From contig NZ_JBQCFP010000023.1 of assembly GCF_051958935.1 (NCBI RefSeq), positions 69,924-133,923 on the forward strand: 64,000 bases of DNA, given 5' to 3'. Under the pieces are notes generated by a model. The model did no database searches, was not told the DNA's origin, and saw only the letters and a program-made list of their open reading frames with translations. Shown in pieces: positions 43,272-51,967 of this stretch; position 1 is the first letter of the stretch, and each line of letters begins with the position of its first letter. The position numbers were made by a program, and so were the translations under genes. The DNA is from Dokdonella_A sp051958935 (GTDB lineage Bacteria; Pseudomonadota; Gammaproteobacteria; Xanthomonadales; Rhodanobacteraceae).

Positions 43272-45278
43272 TCAGTGCGCCGACGGCAGCGATCCCTCGG
43301 GGAAGTGCGCGACGGCGTAGACCGACCCTTCGACCGTCATGTGGTAGATGTCGTAGAACATGATCGACGAGGCGTCGTCGCGCGTGCGCGTGAGGCAGCC
43401 CGATCCGTCGCAGAGGATCGACAGCATCGACACGTACGCGACGCCGGGCCGGGCAACGAGCTTCGCGAAGTCCTGGTCGAACGCCTTTTGCTGCGCGGCC
43501 GTGGCCGTCGGCAGGCGGCGCGGCATCCGGTGCGCCGGCACGTCCGCCTTGGCGCGGGCGTAGAGGATTCCCGGCAACCCCGACGGCCAGAGCGGCCCCG
43601 GACCGACGACGAGCACGCGACCCACGCCGGCGGCGAGCAGTCGATCGATCGTCGCGGGCAGCCGTTGCCACGCATACGACGGCCAGTAGGCGGACAGCAC
43701 GACTTCCGCCGGGCGCTCGCGCGCGATGCGTGCGAATACGGCGTCGTTGATCGACCGGCAAAACGGACGCTGGTCGGAGTCGACGTCGAGAATCGGCGGG
43801 CATCCGCTCGCGGTGAGCTGGGTCAACGTGAAGCGCCCACGGGCGACCGCTTCGAGGCCGGGGTAGAGGTGGCCGGCATGCGAGTCACCCCACAGGACGA
43901 CCGGGGGCGATCCGGCGACCGCGGTCGTGCACGCGCGAAACTGGCGGAAATCCTGCTCGGGCCGCAGGAAGCACTCGCCTTCGCGGAACGGCACCGCATA
44001 CTCGAACTTGAACGCGGCGAGGGCGGTCAACGTATCCGGCGTACGTGCCGGAAAGCCCGCGTGCCGGTAGACGCTCCAGCCCGCGAGCCCCGCGACCGCA
44101 AGTACAGCGCACGCGCCCGCGACCTTGATGCGCGAACGCGATCCGGTCCGCACCGGCTTGTCGATCCATGCATGGGTCGCCCACGCCAGCGGGAAACTCA
44201 CGGCGATCGCGAGCGCGCGCAGCCCGGCGTCCGAATCTTCCGGGCGGGCGATGTGCACGAAGGCCAGCAACGGCCAATGCCACAGATACAGCTGGAAGCT
44301 GATCAGGCCGATCCAGACCATCGGCCGGCACGCGAGCACATGGCGATTGACGATCGCTTCGGGACCGGCCCAGATCAGCGCGGTCGAACCCGCGACGGGA
44401 AGCACGGCCCACCACCCGGGGAACGGGCGCTTCGCGTCGATGAGCAGGAGACCTGCCGCAACGAATATGGCTCCGCCGATCGACGCGGCGTCGCGTGTCC
44501 ACCGCGCATTCCAGGGACCGGGGGCACCCGCCGCGCTCCCGGCAAACCCTGCATAGGCGAGCAGGCAGCCCGCGGCGAGTTCCCAGAAGCGCGCGTGCGG
44601 CAGGTAGAACGCGCCGGGCCCATCGCGCGGCACCAGCCACAGGTTCGCGGCGAACGAGGCCGCCGCGACGATCAGCAGCAGCGGCATGCGGGCCGCGCGC
44701 ACGCGCCAGGCGACGAACACCAGCAGCGGGAACGCGATGTAGAACTGCTCCTCGATCCCGAGCGACCACAGGTGCAGCAGCGGCTTGGCGTCGGCGGTGC
44801 CGTCGAAATAGCCGGACTCCACCCACAACGCGATGTTCGACACGAATCCGGCGCCCGCGGCCACGTGCTTGCCGAGCTGTGCGTAGTCCAGTTGCCGGAG
44901 GATCAGCCAGCCGAGTCCGAGCGCGGCGAAGAGGATGACCGCGAGCGATGGAAAGATGCGTCGCGCGCGCCGTGCGTAGAAATGGCGGAAGCTGAAGGTG
45001 CCCGCCACGAGACCGGAAAAAACGATACGCGAGATCAGGAAACCGGAGATGACGAAGAACACGTCGACGCCGGTGAAGCCGCCGCGCATCCACTGCGGAA
45101 ACGCGTGGAATGCGAGCACCGCCAGGATAGCCACCGCGCGCAAGCCGTCGATGTCGGGCCGATAGGCGCCTGCCTCGGTGCGCGGAGAGGTGACGGGGCC
45201 GTCGAGCCGCAGATCCATCGGTGCCGGCGCCGATGCCTCCGGGCGGGTGTCGGCGGGATCCAAGCGCAGGCTGGTCAT
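43272..45278 (-). CDS. Acyltransferase 3 with SGNH C-terminal domain (OafA/YrhL-like)
   Basis: This 668-residue protein has a membrane acyltransferase 3 domain (about 25-400: DIDGLRAVAILAVLAFHAFPQW at the start, RRARRIFPSL, HLWSLGIEEQFY) and a periplasmic SGNH hydrolase-like domain (VVLWGDSHAGHLYPG, with a late HMT-type His near IYHMTVEGSV). Such proteins acetylate lipopolysaccharide O-antigen or other envelope polysaccharides. The substrate is unknown. It follows the SDR gene on the same strand by 96 nt. Confidence 0.92.
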   Translation of the reverse strand: MTSLRLDPADTRPEASAPAPMDLRLDGPVTSPRTEAGAYRPDIDGLRAVAILAVLAFHAFPQWMRGGFTGVDVFFVISGFLISRIVFSGLVAGTFSFRHFYARRARRIFPSLAVILFAALGLGWLILRQLDYAQLGKHVAAGAGFVSNIALWVESGYFDGTADAKPLLHLWSLGIEEQFYIAFPLLVFVAWRVRAARMPLLLIVAAASFAANLWLVPRDGPGAFYLPHARFWELAAGCLLAYAGFAGSAAGAPGPWNARWTRDAASIGGAIFVAAGLLLIDAKRPFPGWWAVLPVAGSTALIWAGPEAIVNRHVLACRPMVWIGLISFQLYLWHWPLLAFVHIARPEDSDAGLRALAIAVSFPLAWATHAWIDKPVRTGSRSRIKVAGACAVLAVAGLAGWSVYRHAGFPARTPDTLTALAAFKFEYAVPFREGECFLRPEQDFRQFRACTTAVAGSPPVVLWGDSHAGHLYPGLEAVARGRFTLTQLTASGCPPILDVDSDQRPFCRSINDAVFARIARERPAEVVLSAYWPSYAWQRLPATIDRLLAAGVGRVLVVGPGPLWPSGLPGILYARAKADVPAHRMPRRLPTATAAQQKAFDQDFAKLVARPGVAYVSMLSILCDGSGCLTRTRDDASSIMFYDIYHMTVEGSVYAVAHFPEGSLPSAH

Positions 45279-45374
45279 CGCGTAACCGGATCGGCGGAAG
45301 GTGATGGCGTCGATGCGCGCGGCCTCGACGGGTCGGGCGTCGCGCCGTCCAGCGGACGGCGCGATGCGAAGGCG

Positions 45375-46142
45375 CTACTTCGGCGCGAGGCGGATCGCGC
45401 CGTCGATGCGGATCGTCTCGCCGTTGAGGTAGCGGTTCTGCAGGATGAAGGCGACCGTGTCGGCGAATTCTTCGGGCTTGCCGAGGCGCGACGGGTAGGG
45501 CACCTGCGCGCACAGCGACTGGTACACCTGCTCCGGCATGCCGTCGACCATCGGCGTGTGGAACACACCCGGCGCGACGGTCATCACGCGCACGCCGATG
45601 CGCGCGAACTCGCGCGCCATCGGCAGCGTCATGCCGACCACGCCCCCTTTCGAGGCCGAATAGGCGGCCTGGCCGATCTGTCCTTCGAACGCGGCGATCG
45701 ACGCGGTGTTGACGATCACGCCGCGCTCGCCGTCCTCGCCCGGCGCGTTGTGCTGCATGAGGTCGGCGGCCGCCTTGGCGACGTTGAAGCTGCCGACGAG
45801 GTTGACCATGACCGTGGTGGAGAACGTCTTCAGCGGCATCGGGCCTTCCTTGCCGAGCACGCGGCCCGCGCCGAGGATGCCCGCGCAGCTGATCGCCGCG
45901 TTGAGCCCGCCGAGTTTCGCATGCACGTCCTTCAGGGTCGCGGCGACGCCGGCCTCGTCGGTGACGTCGGTGCGGAAGTAGCTCGCGCCAGCGCCGAGTT
46001 CGGCCGCGGCGGCATGGCCCTTTTCGTCGTTGACGTCGAGCAGCGCGACCTTGGCGCCGTGCGCGACGAGATGCCGGGCGACGGCGAAGCCGAGCCCGGA
46101 TGCGCCGCCCGTGACGGCGGCCTTGACCTGATCGAGTGGCAT
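45375..46142 (-). CDS. Short-chain dehydrogenase, 3-hydroxyacyl-CoA (HSD17B10-like) type
   Basis: This 255-residue SDR has the NAD motif TGGASGLGFA, an Asp after the second strand (ALLDVND, giving NAD over NADP preference), NLVGSFNVAKAA, and the catalytic YSASKGG. It resembles type II 3-hydroxyacyl-CoA dehydrogenase (HSD17B10), which acts in branched-chain and fatty acid oxidation. The start ATG has no competing start. It is divergent from the S8 protease gene (230-nt gap). Confidence 0.92.
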   Translation of the reverse strand: MPLDQVKAAVTGGASGLGFAVARHLVAHGAKVALLDVNDEKGHAAAAELGAGASYFRTDVTDEAGVAATLKDVHAKLGGLNAAISCAGILGAGRVLGKEGPMPLKTFSTTVMVNLVGSFNVAKAAADLMQHNAPGEDGERGVIVNTASIAAFEGQIGQAAYSASKGGVVGMTLPMAREFARIGVRVMTVAPGVFHTPMVDGMPEQVYQSLCAQVPYPSRLGKPEEFADTVAFILQNRYLNGETIRIDGAIRLAPK

Positions 46143-46372
46143 GGGAATTCCGGCGGCAAAAACGGGCCGCGGATTCTATCAGTCCGCGCATGCCGGCGGC
46201 GCGAGCGCATCGATGCGGTCGCGCTGGCACGCTGGCCGACGCGCGCGCATGGCGGAGTCGCCCGCGATGCGGCGTAAGGGGGACGGGCAAGGGTGGCGCG
46301 CCGGCCGGCGCGCCTGGATCGCACCGGACGCGGCATCGCCATCCGGCGCAGCAATCGGGAGGAAACCCGCAC

Positions 46373-49249
46373 ATGAAGCGCCTGTCCCTGGGCCTGCTCG
46401 CGACCGCGGTCGCGCTCGGCCTTTCAACACCGACGATCGCGGCCTCGCCGGCTGCTCCAGCCGACGCCGATGCGCTCGCACGCGCGCTCGGCATCGCAGC
46501 GGAGCGGCTGCAGCACATCGATGCGTCCGACGAAACCCTGCTCGATGGCCGCGAGTTGCACACGGTGAAGGCGATCGATGCGGTGACCGGCGAGCCGGTC
46601 GGCCGGACCTTCAGCAACGGCGTTGCCGTGGATGCAGCCCGTGCGCGCGCGGAGGCCGGAGCGAACTGGCGCATGGCCTACGGCGCGCTGACGCCCGACC
46701 TGCTCGAACGCCTGCAGGCGACGGCGGCGGGCGAACGCCTCGTCGTCGACCTCTGGTACGTGGTCGACCTGCCTGACGACGGCGGCGGTCCGAGCGGTGG
46801 CGTGCAGGCGCAGTCCATGCATGGCGGAGGGCCTGGCGATGCGGCCATGGTGGCCGATGGTGACAAGCGCGCAGCGGTGCCGCTCGACGAGCGGCCTGCG
46901 CTCGCGCCCGTCGTGCCCGCTGCTGCGAGCGCCCCTGCATTCGAGCAGGAACCGCTGAAGGCAGGCGACGATCCCGCGCACGGCGCACGCCTTGCCGCCG
47001 AGCGCGCGGAGCGGGCCGCCGCGGTCGCTGCGGTCGAAGCCGGCAACCAGTTCCGCATCGCGGACCTGCGCGCCGCGCTCGCCGCGCCGCGCGATGCGAT
47101 GCTGCAGCGACTCGAGGCGAGCGGTGCGCGCATCGTCTATGCGAGCGACATCGTGCCGTCGATCATCGTCGAGCTCACGCCGGGCGCAGCCTGGTCGATC
47201 TCACGCTGGCAGGAGGTCGCAATCCTCGACGACACCGCCGGCGAACGAGGTCCGAGCCTCGACGTCGCCCGACCGACCGACAACGTCACGCCGGTCAACG
47301 CGGTCGGCTATGACGGCAGCGGCGTGACCGTCGCGGTCGTCGAGGGCGGCCGGATCTATCCCAGCAACCCGTTCATGACGGTGTCGCAGAGTCGCGACAC
47401 CGGGTTGCCGACGGCCGACCACACCACGTGGGTCGGTGGCATCATCGCGAGCACGCATTCGACGCACCACGGCCTGGCCGCGGGCAGCACGCTGATCAGC
47501 GCGAACGGTGACTACGACACCAGCGGCTCGCTCGAAGCGGCGACCGACTGGGGCGCGGCGCGCGCGCAGGTGCTCAATCACAGCTGGGGCTTCAAGAATG
47601 TCGCCAGCAATGCGCTCAACGCGTTCGACCGCCGCCTCGACTACATCGCGCGCAACTCGTTCCGCCTCAACGTGCACGCGGCCGGCAACTACGGCGCACC
47701 CGATTGCGGACAAACGCCGCCCAGCACCGTGTACGGCGTGGAGTCACCCGGGCGCGGCTACAACACGCTCACCGTCGGCGGCTACGACGATCACAACACG
47801 ATCGGCTGGAGCGACGACAACCGTTACAACTGCTCGGCCAACGGCTGGCCGGTCGGCGATGGCGCCGGCGGCACGCATGTCAAGCCGGAGGTCGACGCCG
47901 GCGCGGTCGACATCGTCTCGCTCGCGCAGACCACGAGTTCGACCTCGCCGCTCAGCGGTGGCCTGTGGGGCACCAGTTTCGCCGCGCCGGCCACTTCGGC
48001 GCTCGCCGCCGATCTCATGGAAGCCGACAGCCAACTCGCAGGCTCGCCGGTCGCGACGCGCGCGCTGATGATGGTCGGGGCGCTGCGCGCCGCGGGCGAC
48101 CGGCCGACCATCGACGGCACCGCGTCGATCTACGCCACCGAGAACGGCCCGTGGTGGTTCCAGGGCGTCGATGCCTCGAGCTTCCCGAAGACCTACGAGG
48201 TCTATGCGCACGAAGGCCAGCGCGTGCGTTTCGCGATCGGCTGGATGTCCAATGTCACGTTGAGCGGCTCGACTTATTCCAACGACAACATCCCGGCCGA
48301 CCTCGACCTCACGGTGTATCGCGGCGACGGCACCACCTTCGTCACGAACTCGAACAGCTCCTACAACAACTTCGAACTCGTCGACTTCTACGCGCCGGCG
48401 ACCGACACCTACAAGTTCAAGATCACGTTGTTCAACACGTGGAGCGGCAGCGGTACGCCGTTCGCGGCGGCGGCACGCCTCGACGGCGCGCTTCTGTCGC
48501 GCGGCTCGTGGTGGCACCTCAACGGCGCGCCGAAAGCCCAGGGCACGTTCTTCGACATCCGCCCGGACAGCGAATACGCGGGCTGGGTGCCGTATTGGCG
48601 CGGCGTATCGCTGCGTCCGGCGACCAGCGCCGACTACGACCTCGAGCTCTACGGCGCCTCGTGGTTCCTCGACCCGGTCAACACGTCCGACACGTTCAAT
48701 CGCCCGCGACTCGCGCTGTCGCAGTATGGCGGCGGTGGCGCCGTCGACTACATCATGGTCGACGGCAATCACTGGCCGTCCAGCCAGCGCGAGTTCTTCC
48801 GCGTGAAGACGTATTCGGGCAGCGGCGACTATTCGATCGTCGCCGCGGACGGCGCGTACTATTCCTCGGGCACCGGCGGCTTGTACGGACCGTATTCGAT
48901 GGATGCGAACACGTCCTTGTTCGTCGCCGACATGGGCTTCGAGGCGAACAGCGAACGGCGCGTCACGCTGTTGCCGGGCAGCGGAGCCGGCTCGGCCGAC
49001 ATGGGCCTCGCGCTCTATCGGTCGAACGGTGCGGATGCGGCGACGTGGGCGCAGGGGCGAAGCCAGTCCATCGCGTCCGCCGACGCCGCCGGAGCGGGCG
49101 CCGGCGAGGCGATACGCTATCGCTTCGATGGGCCAGGCTCCGATTTCCTCGGCCTCGCCGTCTACAACAAGACGCAGGGCACGTCGCCCTCGTTCTACCT
49201 GCTCGTGACGCCGAGCGCGATCTTCACCGACGGCTTCGACGGCAACTGA
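46373..49249 (+). CDS. Secreted S8 (subtilisin-like) peptidase with Glu at the triad Asp position and DGFD tail
   Basis: This 958-residue protein begins with a signal peptide (MKRLSLGLLATAVALGLSTP). A long pro-region of about 300 residues precedes the peptidase domain. The catalytic His is H350 (ADHTTWVGG), oxyanion Asn is N439 (HAAGNYGA), and Ser is S535 (GTSFAAP). The expected Asp sits in VAVVEGG as Glu (E324), so activity by the usual triad is uncertain. A pair of beta-rich C-terminal domains follows, and the protein ends SAIFTDGFDGN. GGGAGGA precedes the ATG. It may be a degradative exoprotease. Confidence 0.9.
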   Translation: MKRLSLGLLATAVALGLSTPTIAASPAAPADADALARALGIAAERLQHIDASDETLLDGRELHTVKAIDAVTGEPVGRTFSNGVAVDAARARAEAGANWRMAYGALTPDLLERLQATAAGERLVVDLWYVVDLPDDGGGPSGGVQAQSMHGGGPGDAAMVADGDKRAAVPLDERPALAPVVPAAASAPAFEQEPLKAGDDPAHGARLAAERAERAAAVAAVEAGNQFRIADLRAALAAPRDAMLQRLEASGARIVYASDIVPSIIVELTPGAAWSISRWQEVAILDDTAGERGPSLDVARPTDNVTPVNAVGYDGSGVTVAVVEGGRIYPSNPFMTVSQSRDTGLPTADHTTWVGGIIASTHSTHHGLAAGSTLISANGDYDTSGSLEAATDWGAARAQVLNHSWGFKNVASNALNAFDRRLDYIARNSFRLNVHAAGNYGAPDCGQTPPSTVYGVESPGRGYNTLTVGGYDDHNTIGWSDDNRYNCSANGWPVGDGAGGTHVKPEVDAGAVDIVSLAQTTSSTSPLSGGLWGTSFAAPATSALAADLMEADSQLAGSPVATRALMMVGALRAAGDRPTIDGTASIYATENGPWWFQGVDASSFPKTYEVYAHEGQRVRFAIGWMSNVTLSGSTYSNDNIPADLDLTVYRGDGTTFVTNSNSSYNNFELVDFYAPATDTYKFKITLFNTWSGSGTPFAAAARLDGALLSRGSWWHLNGAPKAQGTFFDIRPDSEYAGWVPYWRGVSLRPATSADYDLELYGASWFLDPVNTSDTFNRPRLALSQYGGGGAVDYIMVDGNHWPSSQREFFRVKTYSGSGDYSIVAADGAYYSSGTGGLYGPYSMDANTSLFVADMGFEANSERRVTLLPGSGAGSADMGLALYRSNGADAATWAQGRSQSIASADAAGAGAGEAIRYRFDGPGSDFLGLAVYNKTQGTSPSFYLLVTPSAIFTDGFDGN

Positions 49250-49307
49250 TGCCGGCGGTTCATACCATGCGCGTGAGGGTGGATCCTTGCGCGCGCGGTA
49301 CCGCGCG

Positions 49308-49468
49308 CTAGCAGGCTGTTGAAAAACAGCCTGCGGACGCGATCCAGGGATGGATCGCTCGCGAGTCGACGACGCACGTCGTTGAATCGCGGAAAGCGAG
49401 TCCGGACATGCGCCGGACTCGCTGAGTTGAAAAAGCGCTGGATAGCGCCTTTTCCAACATCCTGCTAG
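49308..49468. repeat. MITE-like inverted-repeat element with four internal hairpins
   Basis: The ends are CTAGCAGGCTGTTGAAAAAC and, inverted, CTAGCAGGATGTTGGAAAAG, 161 nt apart. Inside are stems CAGGCTGTT/AACAGCCTG, GCGATCCA/TGGATCGC, GAGTCCGG/CCGGACTC and AGCGCT/AGCGCC. It has no coding capacity and lies between the converging ends of the S8 gene and a GNAT gene. The GNAT stop is within the terminal CTAG. Directly before it a GCGCGCGGTACCGCGCGC palindrome is found (49291-49308). It is probably a repeated element of the genome. Confidence 0.75.
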
Positions 49469-49962
49469 AGGTCGAGCAGGTAGAAGCGGTTGCAGCCGTG
49501 ATGGCCGGTCGCACCGAGCGCGTGCTCGATGCGGCGAAAGCCACTCGCAATGTAGAGCGACTGCGCGCGGTCCATGCCGGTCAGTGTCTCCAGGTAGCAC
49601 TGGCGGAAGCCGAAGCCGCGTGCCGCATCGAGGCAGCGCGCCATCAGCGTACGGCCGGCACCGCGGCCGCGCAATGCGGGCAGGAAGTACATCTTGCGCA
49701 GTTCGCAGACGCCCTCCTCGCCGGCCGCCTGGAGCGGCGCGACGCCGCCGCCGCCGAGCACGGCGCCGCCCGACTCGACGACGAAGTAAGCGTGGCGTGG
49801 GCCCGCATAATGAGCGCTCATCGCGCCGACTTCGGCGTCGTGGATCGCAAAACCGGGTCCGTCGGCGCCGAACTCGGGCATCACCGTGCGGATGATCGCG
49901 GCGATCGCCGCGTCGTCGCGTGCCTCGATCGGTCGGATCGTGACGTTGCCTGCTCTGTCCAT
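49465..49962 (-). CDS. GNAT acetyltransferase, coupled to cyanophycinase-like gene
   Basis: This 165-residue GNAT protein has IRPIEARDDAAIAAIIRTVM at the start, YFLPALRGRGAGRTLMARCLDAA with the acetyl-CoA RGRGAG loop, and a C-terminal FYLLDL. Its ATG overlaps the TGA of the cyanophycinase-like gene (TGATG). Its stop lies inside the inverted repeat element at 49308-49468. The substrate is unknown; the coupling suggests a role on a dipeptide or amine product. Confidence 0.88.
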   Translation of the reverse strand: MDRAGNVTIRPIEARDDAAIAAIIRTVMPEFGADGPGFAIHDAEVGAMSAHYAGPRHAYFVVESGGAVLGGGGVAPLQAAGEEGVCELRKMYFLPALRGRGAGRTLMARCLDAARGFGFRQCYLETLTGMDRAQSLYIASGFRRIEHALGATGHHGCNRFYLLDL

Positions 49963-50771
49963 CAGTCCACCGTGCGGCGAAAGTCGAGGTCGTAGCGCGC
50001 GCCGCCGGTCAGCGCGTGCAGGCGCAGGTTGGTGATGCGGATCGGCGCGCCGGGCGCGACGTCGGCGACGTTCGACTCGGCCATCTCGGCCGGATCGATG
50101 ATCGTGACGCCGCCACCGCCGAGCACTTCGAGCACGTTGTCGGGGCCGACCACGCCTGCGGTCGCGGGGTCGAGGCCGAGGCCGAGCGCGAACGGATTGA
50201 GCGCGAGGGCCGCGAGCAGGCGGCCGAGGCGATCGCTCGCGTGACCACCCTGGTCGATGACGACGCGGTTGGTGAGGCCGAGACCCGGAGCGAAATTCGC
50301 GCCGCCGCCGCGCGGCGTCGCGCCCTCGGCGCCGTGCGTGAGCATGTGCTCGCACAGGATCGCCGCGCCACCGGCGCAGCCGGCGACCGCCATGCCTTCG
50401 GCATTGCGCCGGCGGATCGCGCGGGCGAGCGCGGTGCCACCGACGAGCGTGGACAGGCGCAACGGCTGGTCCGACATGAGCATGACGAGCTGCGCGTGAT
50501 CGACCGCGTCGAGCAGGGTGCGCGGCTCGGCATCGGCGCGCGTGCGCAGCAGCGCTCGCCGCACGACCCCGGCACCCGCCGCGTACATGCTGCTTTCGAG
50601 GTCCGACTCCGCATCGGCGTCCTCCGTCGCGACGAGCATGACCACGCGCGGCTGCGCGCCGAGCAGTGCGAACAGGCGCGCGAGCAGGCGCGTGCCACGC
50701 TCGTCCGCGTCGAGTTCGCCGCAGGCGATGATCAGGCCACGGTGGCGATCGGGCGCAAACTTGGCCGGCAT
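49962..50771 (-). CDS. Cyanophycinase-like (S51) protein lacking the serine nucleophile
   Basis: This 269-residue protein resembles cyanophycinase/S51 peptidases: LIIACGELDADERG at the start, VMLVATEDADAESDLESSMYAAG, and FAPGLGLTNRVVIDQ before SDRLGRLLAAL. The nucleophile elbow that reads GTSAGA in active enzymes is GCAGGA here (VAGCAGGAAIL), so Ser is replaced by Ala. The protein may have lost peptidase activity, or may bind or shape isoaspartyl peptides. It overlaps the GNAT gene start by one nucleotide. Confidence 0.8.
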   Translation of the reverse strand: MPAKFAPDRHRGLIIACGELDADERGTRLLARLFALLGAQPRVVMLVATEDADAESDLESSMYAAGAGVVRRALLRTRADAEPRTLLDAVDHAQLVMLMSDQPLRLSTLVGGTALARAIRRRNAEGMAVAGCAGGAAILCEHMLTHGAEGATPRGGGANFAPGLGLTNRVVIDQGGHASDRLGRLLAALALNPFALGLGLDPATAGVVGPDNVLEVLGGGGVTIIDPAEMAESNVADVAPGAPIRITNLRLHALTGGARYDLDFRRTVD

Positions 50772-51103
50772 CGGTGTCTCGCAGTGGAAGTCCGCCACCG
50801 AGTATAGCGAGGATGGCGACGCTGCCTGCGTGATCGCGCCTTCACGCGCCGGGATGTCCGCCCATGGCTTCGTTCGCTGCGGCGAAAGAAGCATGGCGCG
50901 GCCAACCCGCACAGCGTGTCGAGGAGCGGAATGGTCCGCACGGTGAGCAAGGCTCACCCTCATCAAAGCGCGCGACTCCTGGCACGGCGTTTGACGACGT
51001 CGCCAATCCCGCCGCGCGATTGACGACGCGCCGCGACCGGAGGACATTCGCCTCCCCGGCGCGGGCGCGCCGGGCACAAGACGCTACGAACGGGGAGACA
51101 GCC
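50772..51103. other. 332-nt gap with hairpin and repeated TTGACGACG
   Basis: I find no gene in this divergent gap between the cyanophycinase-like gene and a secreted unknown. It contains a GGTGAGC-AAG-GCTCACC stem and two TTGACGACG copies. It probably holds the promoters of both flanking genes. Confidence 0.6.
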
Positions 51104-51715
51104 ATGCTCGCAACCTGGTTGATGAAACGTTCCCTCGCGGTTCCGCTGCTCGTGCTGTGCGCCGCGACCGCGGTCGCCGCCGACAAGGGCAAGACCGCGG
51201 ACACGATCCACACCGACAAGGCCAAGGCCGAAGGCAAGGCGCCTTCCGACGCCGATCTCATCGCGAGCGCGATGAAGGCCGCACCCGCGAATGTCGCGAA
51301 GGACGCGACCGTGGTCGGCATGGATGCGAGCGGCATGCGCACGCTGCGCAAGGGCAGCAATGGCTTCACCTGCATGCCCGACAATCCCGCGACGCCGGGC
51401 CCGGACCCGATGTGCATGGACGCGAACGCGATGGCGTGGATCCATGCCTACCTCGAACACAAGGATCCGCCAAGCGGCAAGGTCGGCTTCATGTACATGC
51501 TCGCGGGCGGCACCGACGCGAGCAACACCGATCCGTACGCGGCCAAGCCCGAGGGCGACAACCACTGGATCAAGACCGGCCCGCACGTGATGGTCGTCGG
51601 CGCGGACGCGAGCTTCTACGACGCGTATCCGAAATCGGCCGATCCCGACACGTCACAGCCGTACATCATGTGGGCCGGCACCAAGTACCAGCACCTGATG
51701 GCGCCGGTGCACTGA
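51104..51715 (+). CDS. Secreted protein of unknown function
   Basis: This 203-residue protein has a signal peptide (WLMKRSLAVPLLVLCAATAVAAD) and a mature part rich in Asp, Lys, Gly, Met and Pro, with NGFTCMPDNPATPGPDPMCM and HVMVVGADASFYDAYP. Two Cys are 12 apart and may form a disulfide. The start at 51104 has GGGGAGA eight nt before; an alternative ATG lies six codons later. I do not recognise a family. The downstream gap has 57-bp direct repeats. Confidence 0.7.
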   Translation: MLATWLMKRSLAVPLLVLCAATAVAADKGKTADTIHTDKAKAEGKAPSDADLIASAMKAAPANVAKDATVVGMDASGMRTLRKGSNGFTCMPDNPATPGPDPMCMDANAMAWIHAYLEHKDPPSGKVGFMYMLAGGTDASNTDPYAAKPEGDNHWIKTGPHVMVVGADASFYDAYPKSADPDTSQPYIMWAGTKYQHLMAPVH

Positions 51716-51734
51716 CCCGGCACCGCGGAGCGGC

Positions 51735-51965
51735 GACTCGCGGTCACGCGTGGTCGCACCCATGTGCGTTTCGCGCCGCTGTGTCCCGCCCTACTCGATG
51801 TCCCGTAGGCTGGGACGTAGCGGCATGAATCCTGGATGGCTGCGAGGCAGCCGGCCGCGAGTCCCATCGGGCGCCACGGCGCACACGCGCGAATCGCGGT
51901 CTCGGCGTGACTCGCGGTCGCGCGTGGTCGCACCGATGTGTGTGTTTCGCGCCGCTGCGTCCCGC
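51735..51965. repeat. Near-identical 55-57-bp direct repeats
   Basis: Copies at 51735-51789 and 51909-51965 both run from GACTCGCGGTC to GTCCCGC and share GTGGTCGCACC, TTTCGCGCCGCTG and TGTCCCGC or CGTCCCGC. A GTCCCGTAGGCTGGGAC hairpin lies between. They sit between the converging ends of a secreted unknown and liuE, adjacent to the liuE stop. Confidence 0.7.
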
Positions 51966-51967
51966 AC

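Noticed and set aside
49962..50771. Active cyanophycinase, implying cyanophycin storage
   Set aside because: The nucleophile Ser is missing and there is no cyanophycin synthetase gene in the window.
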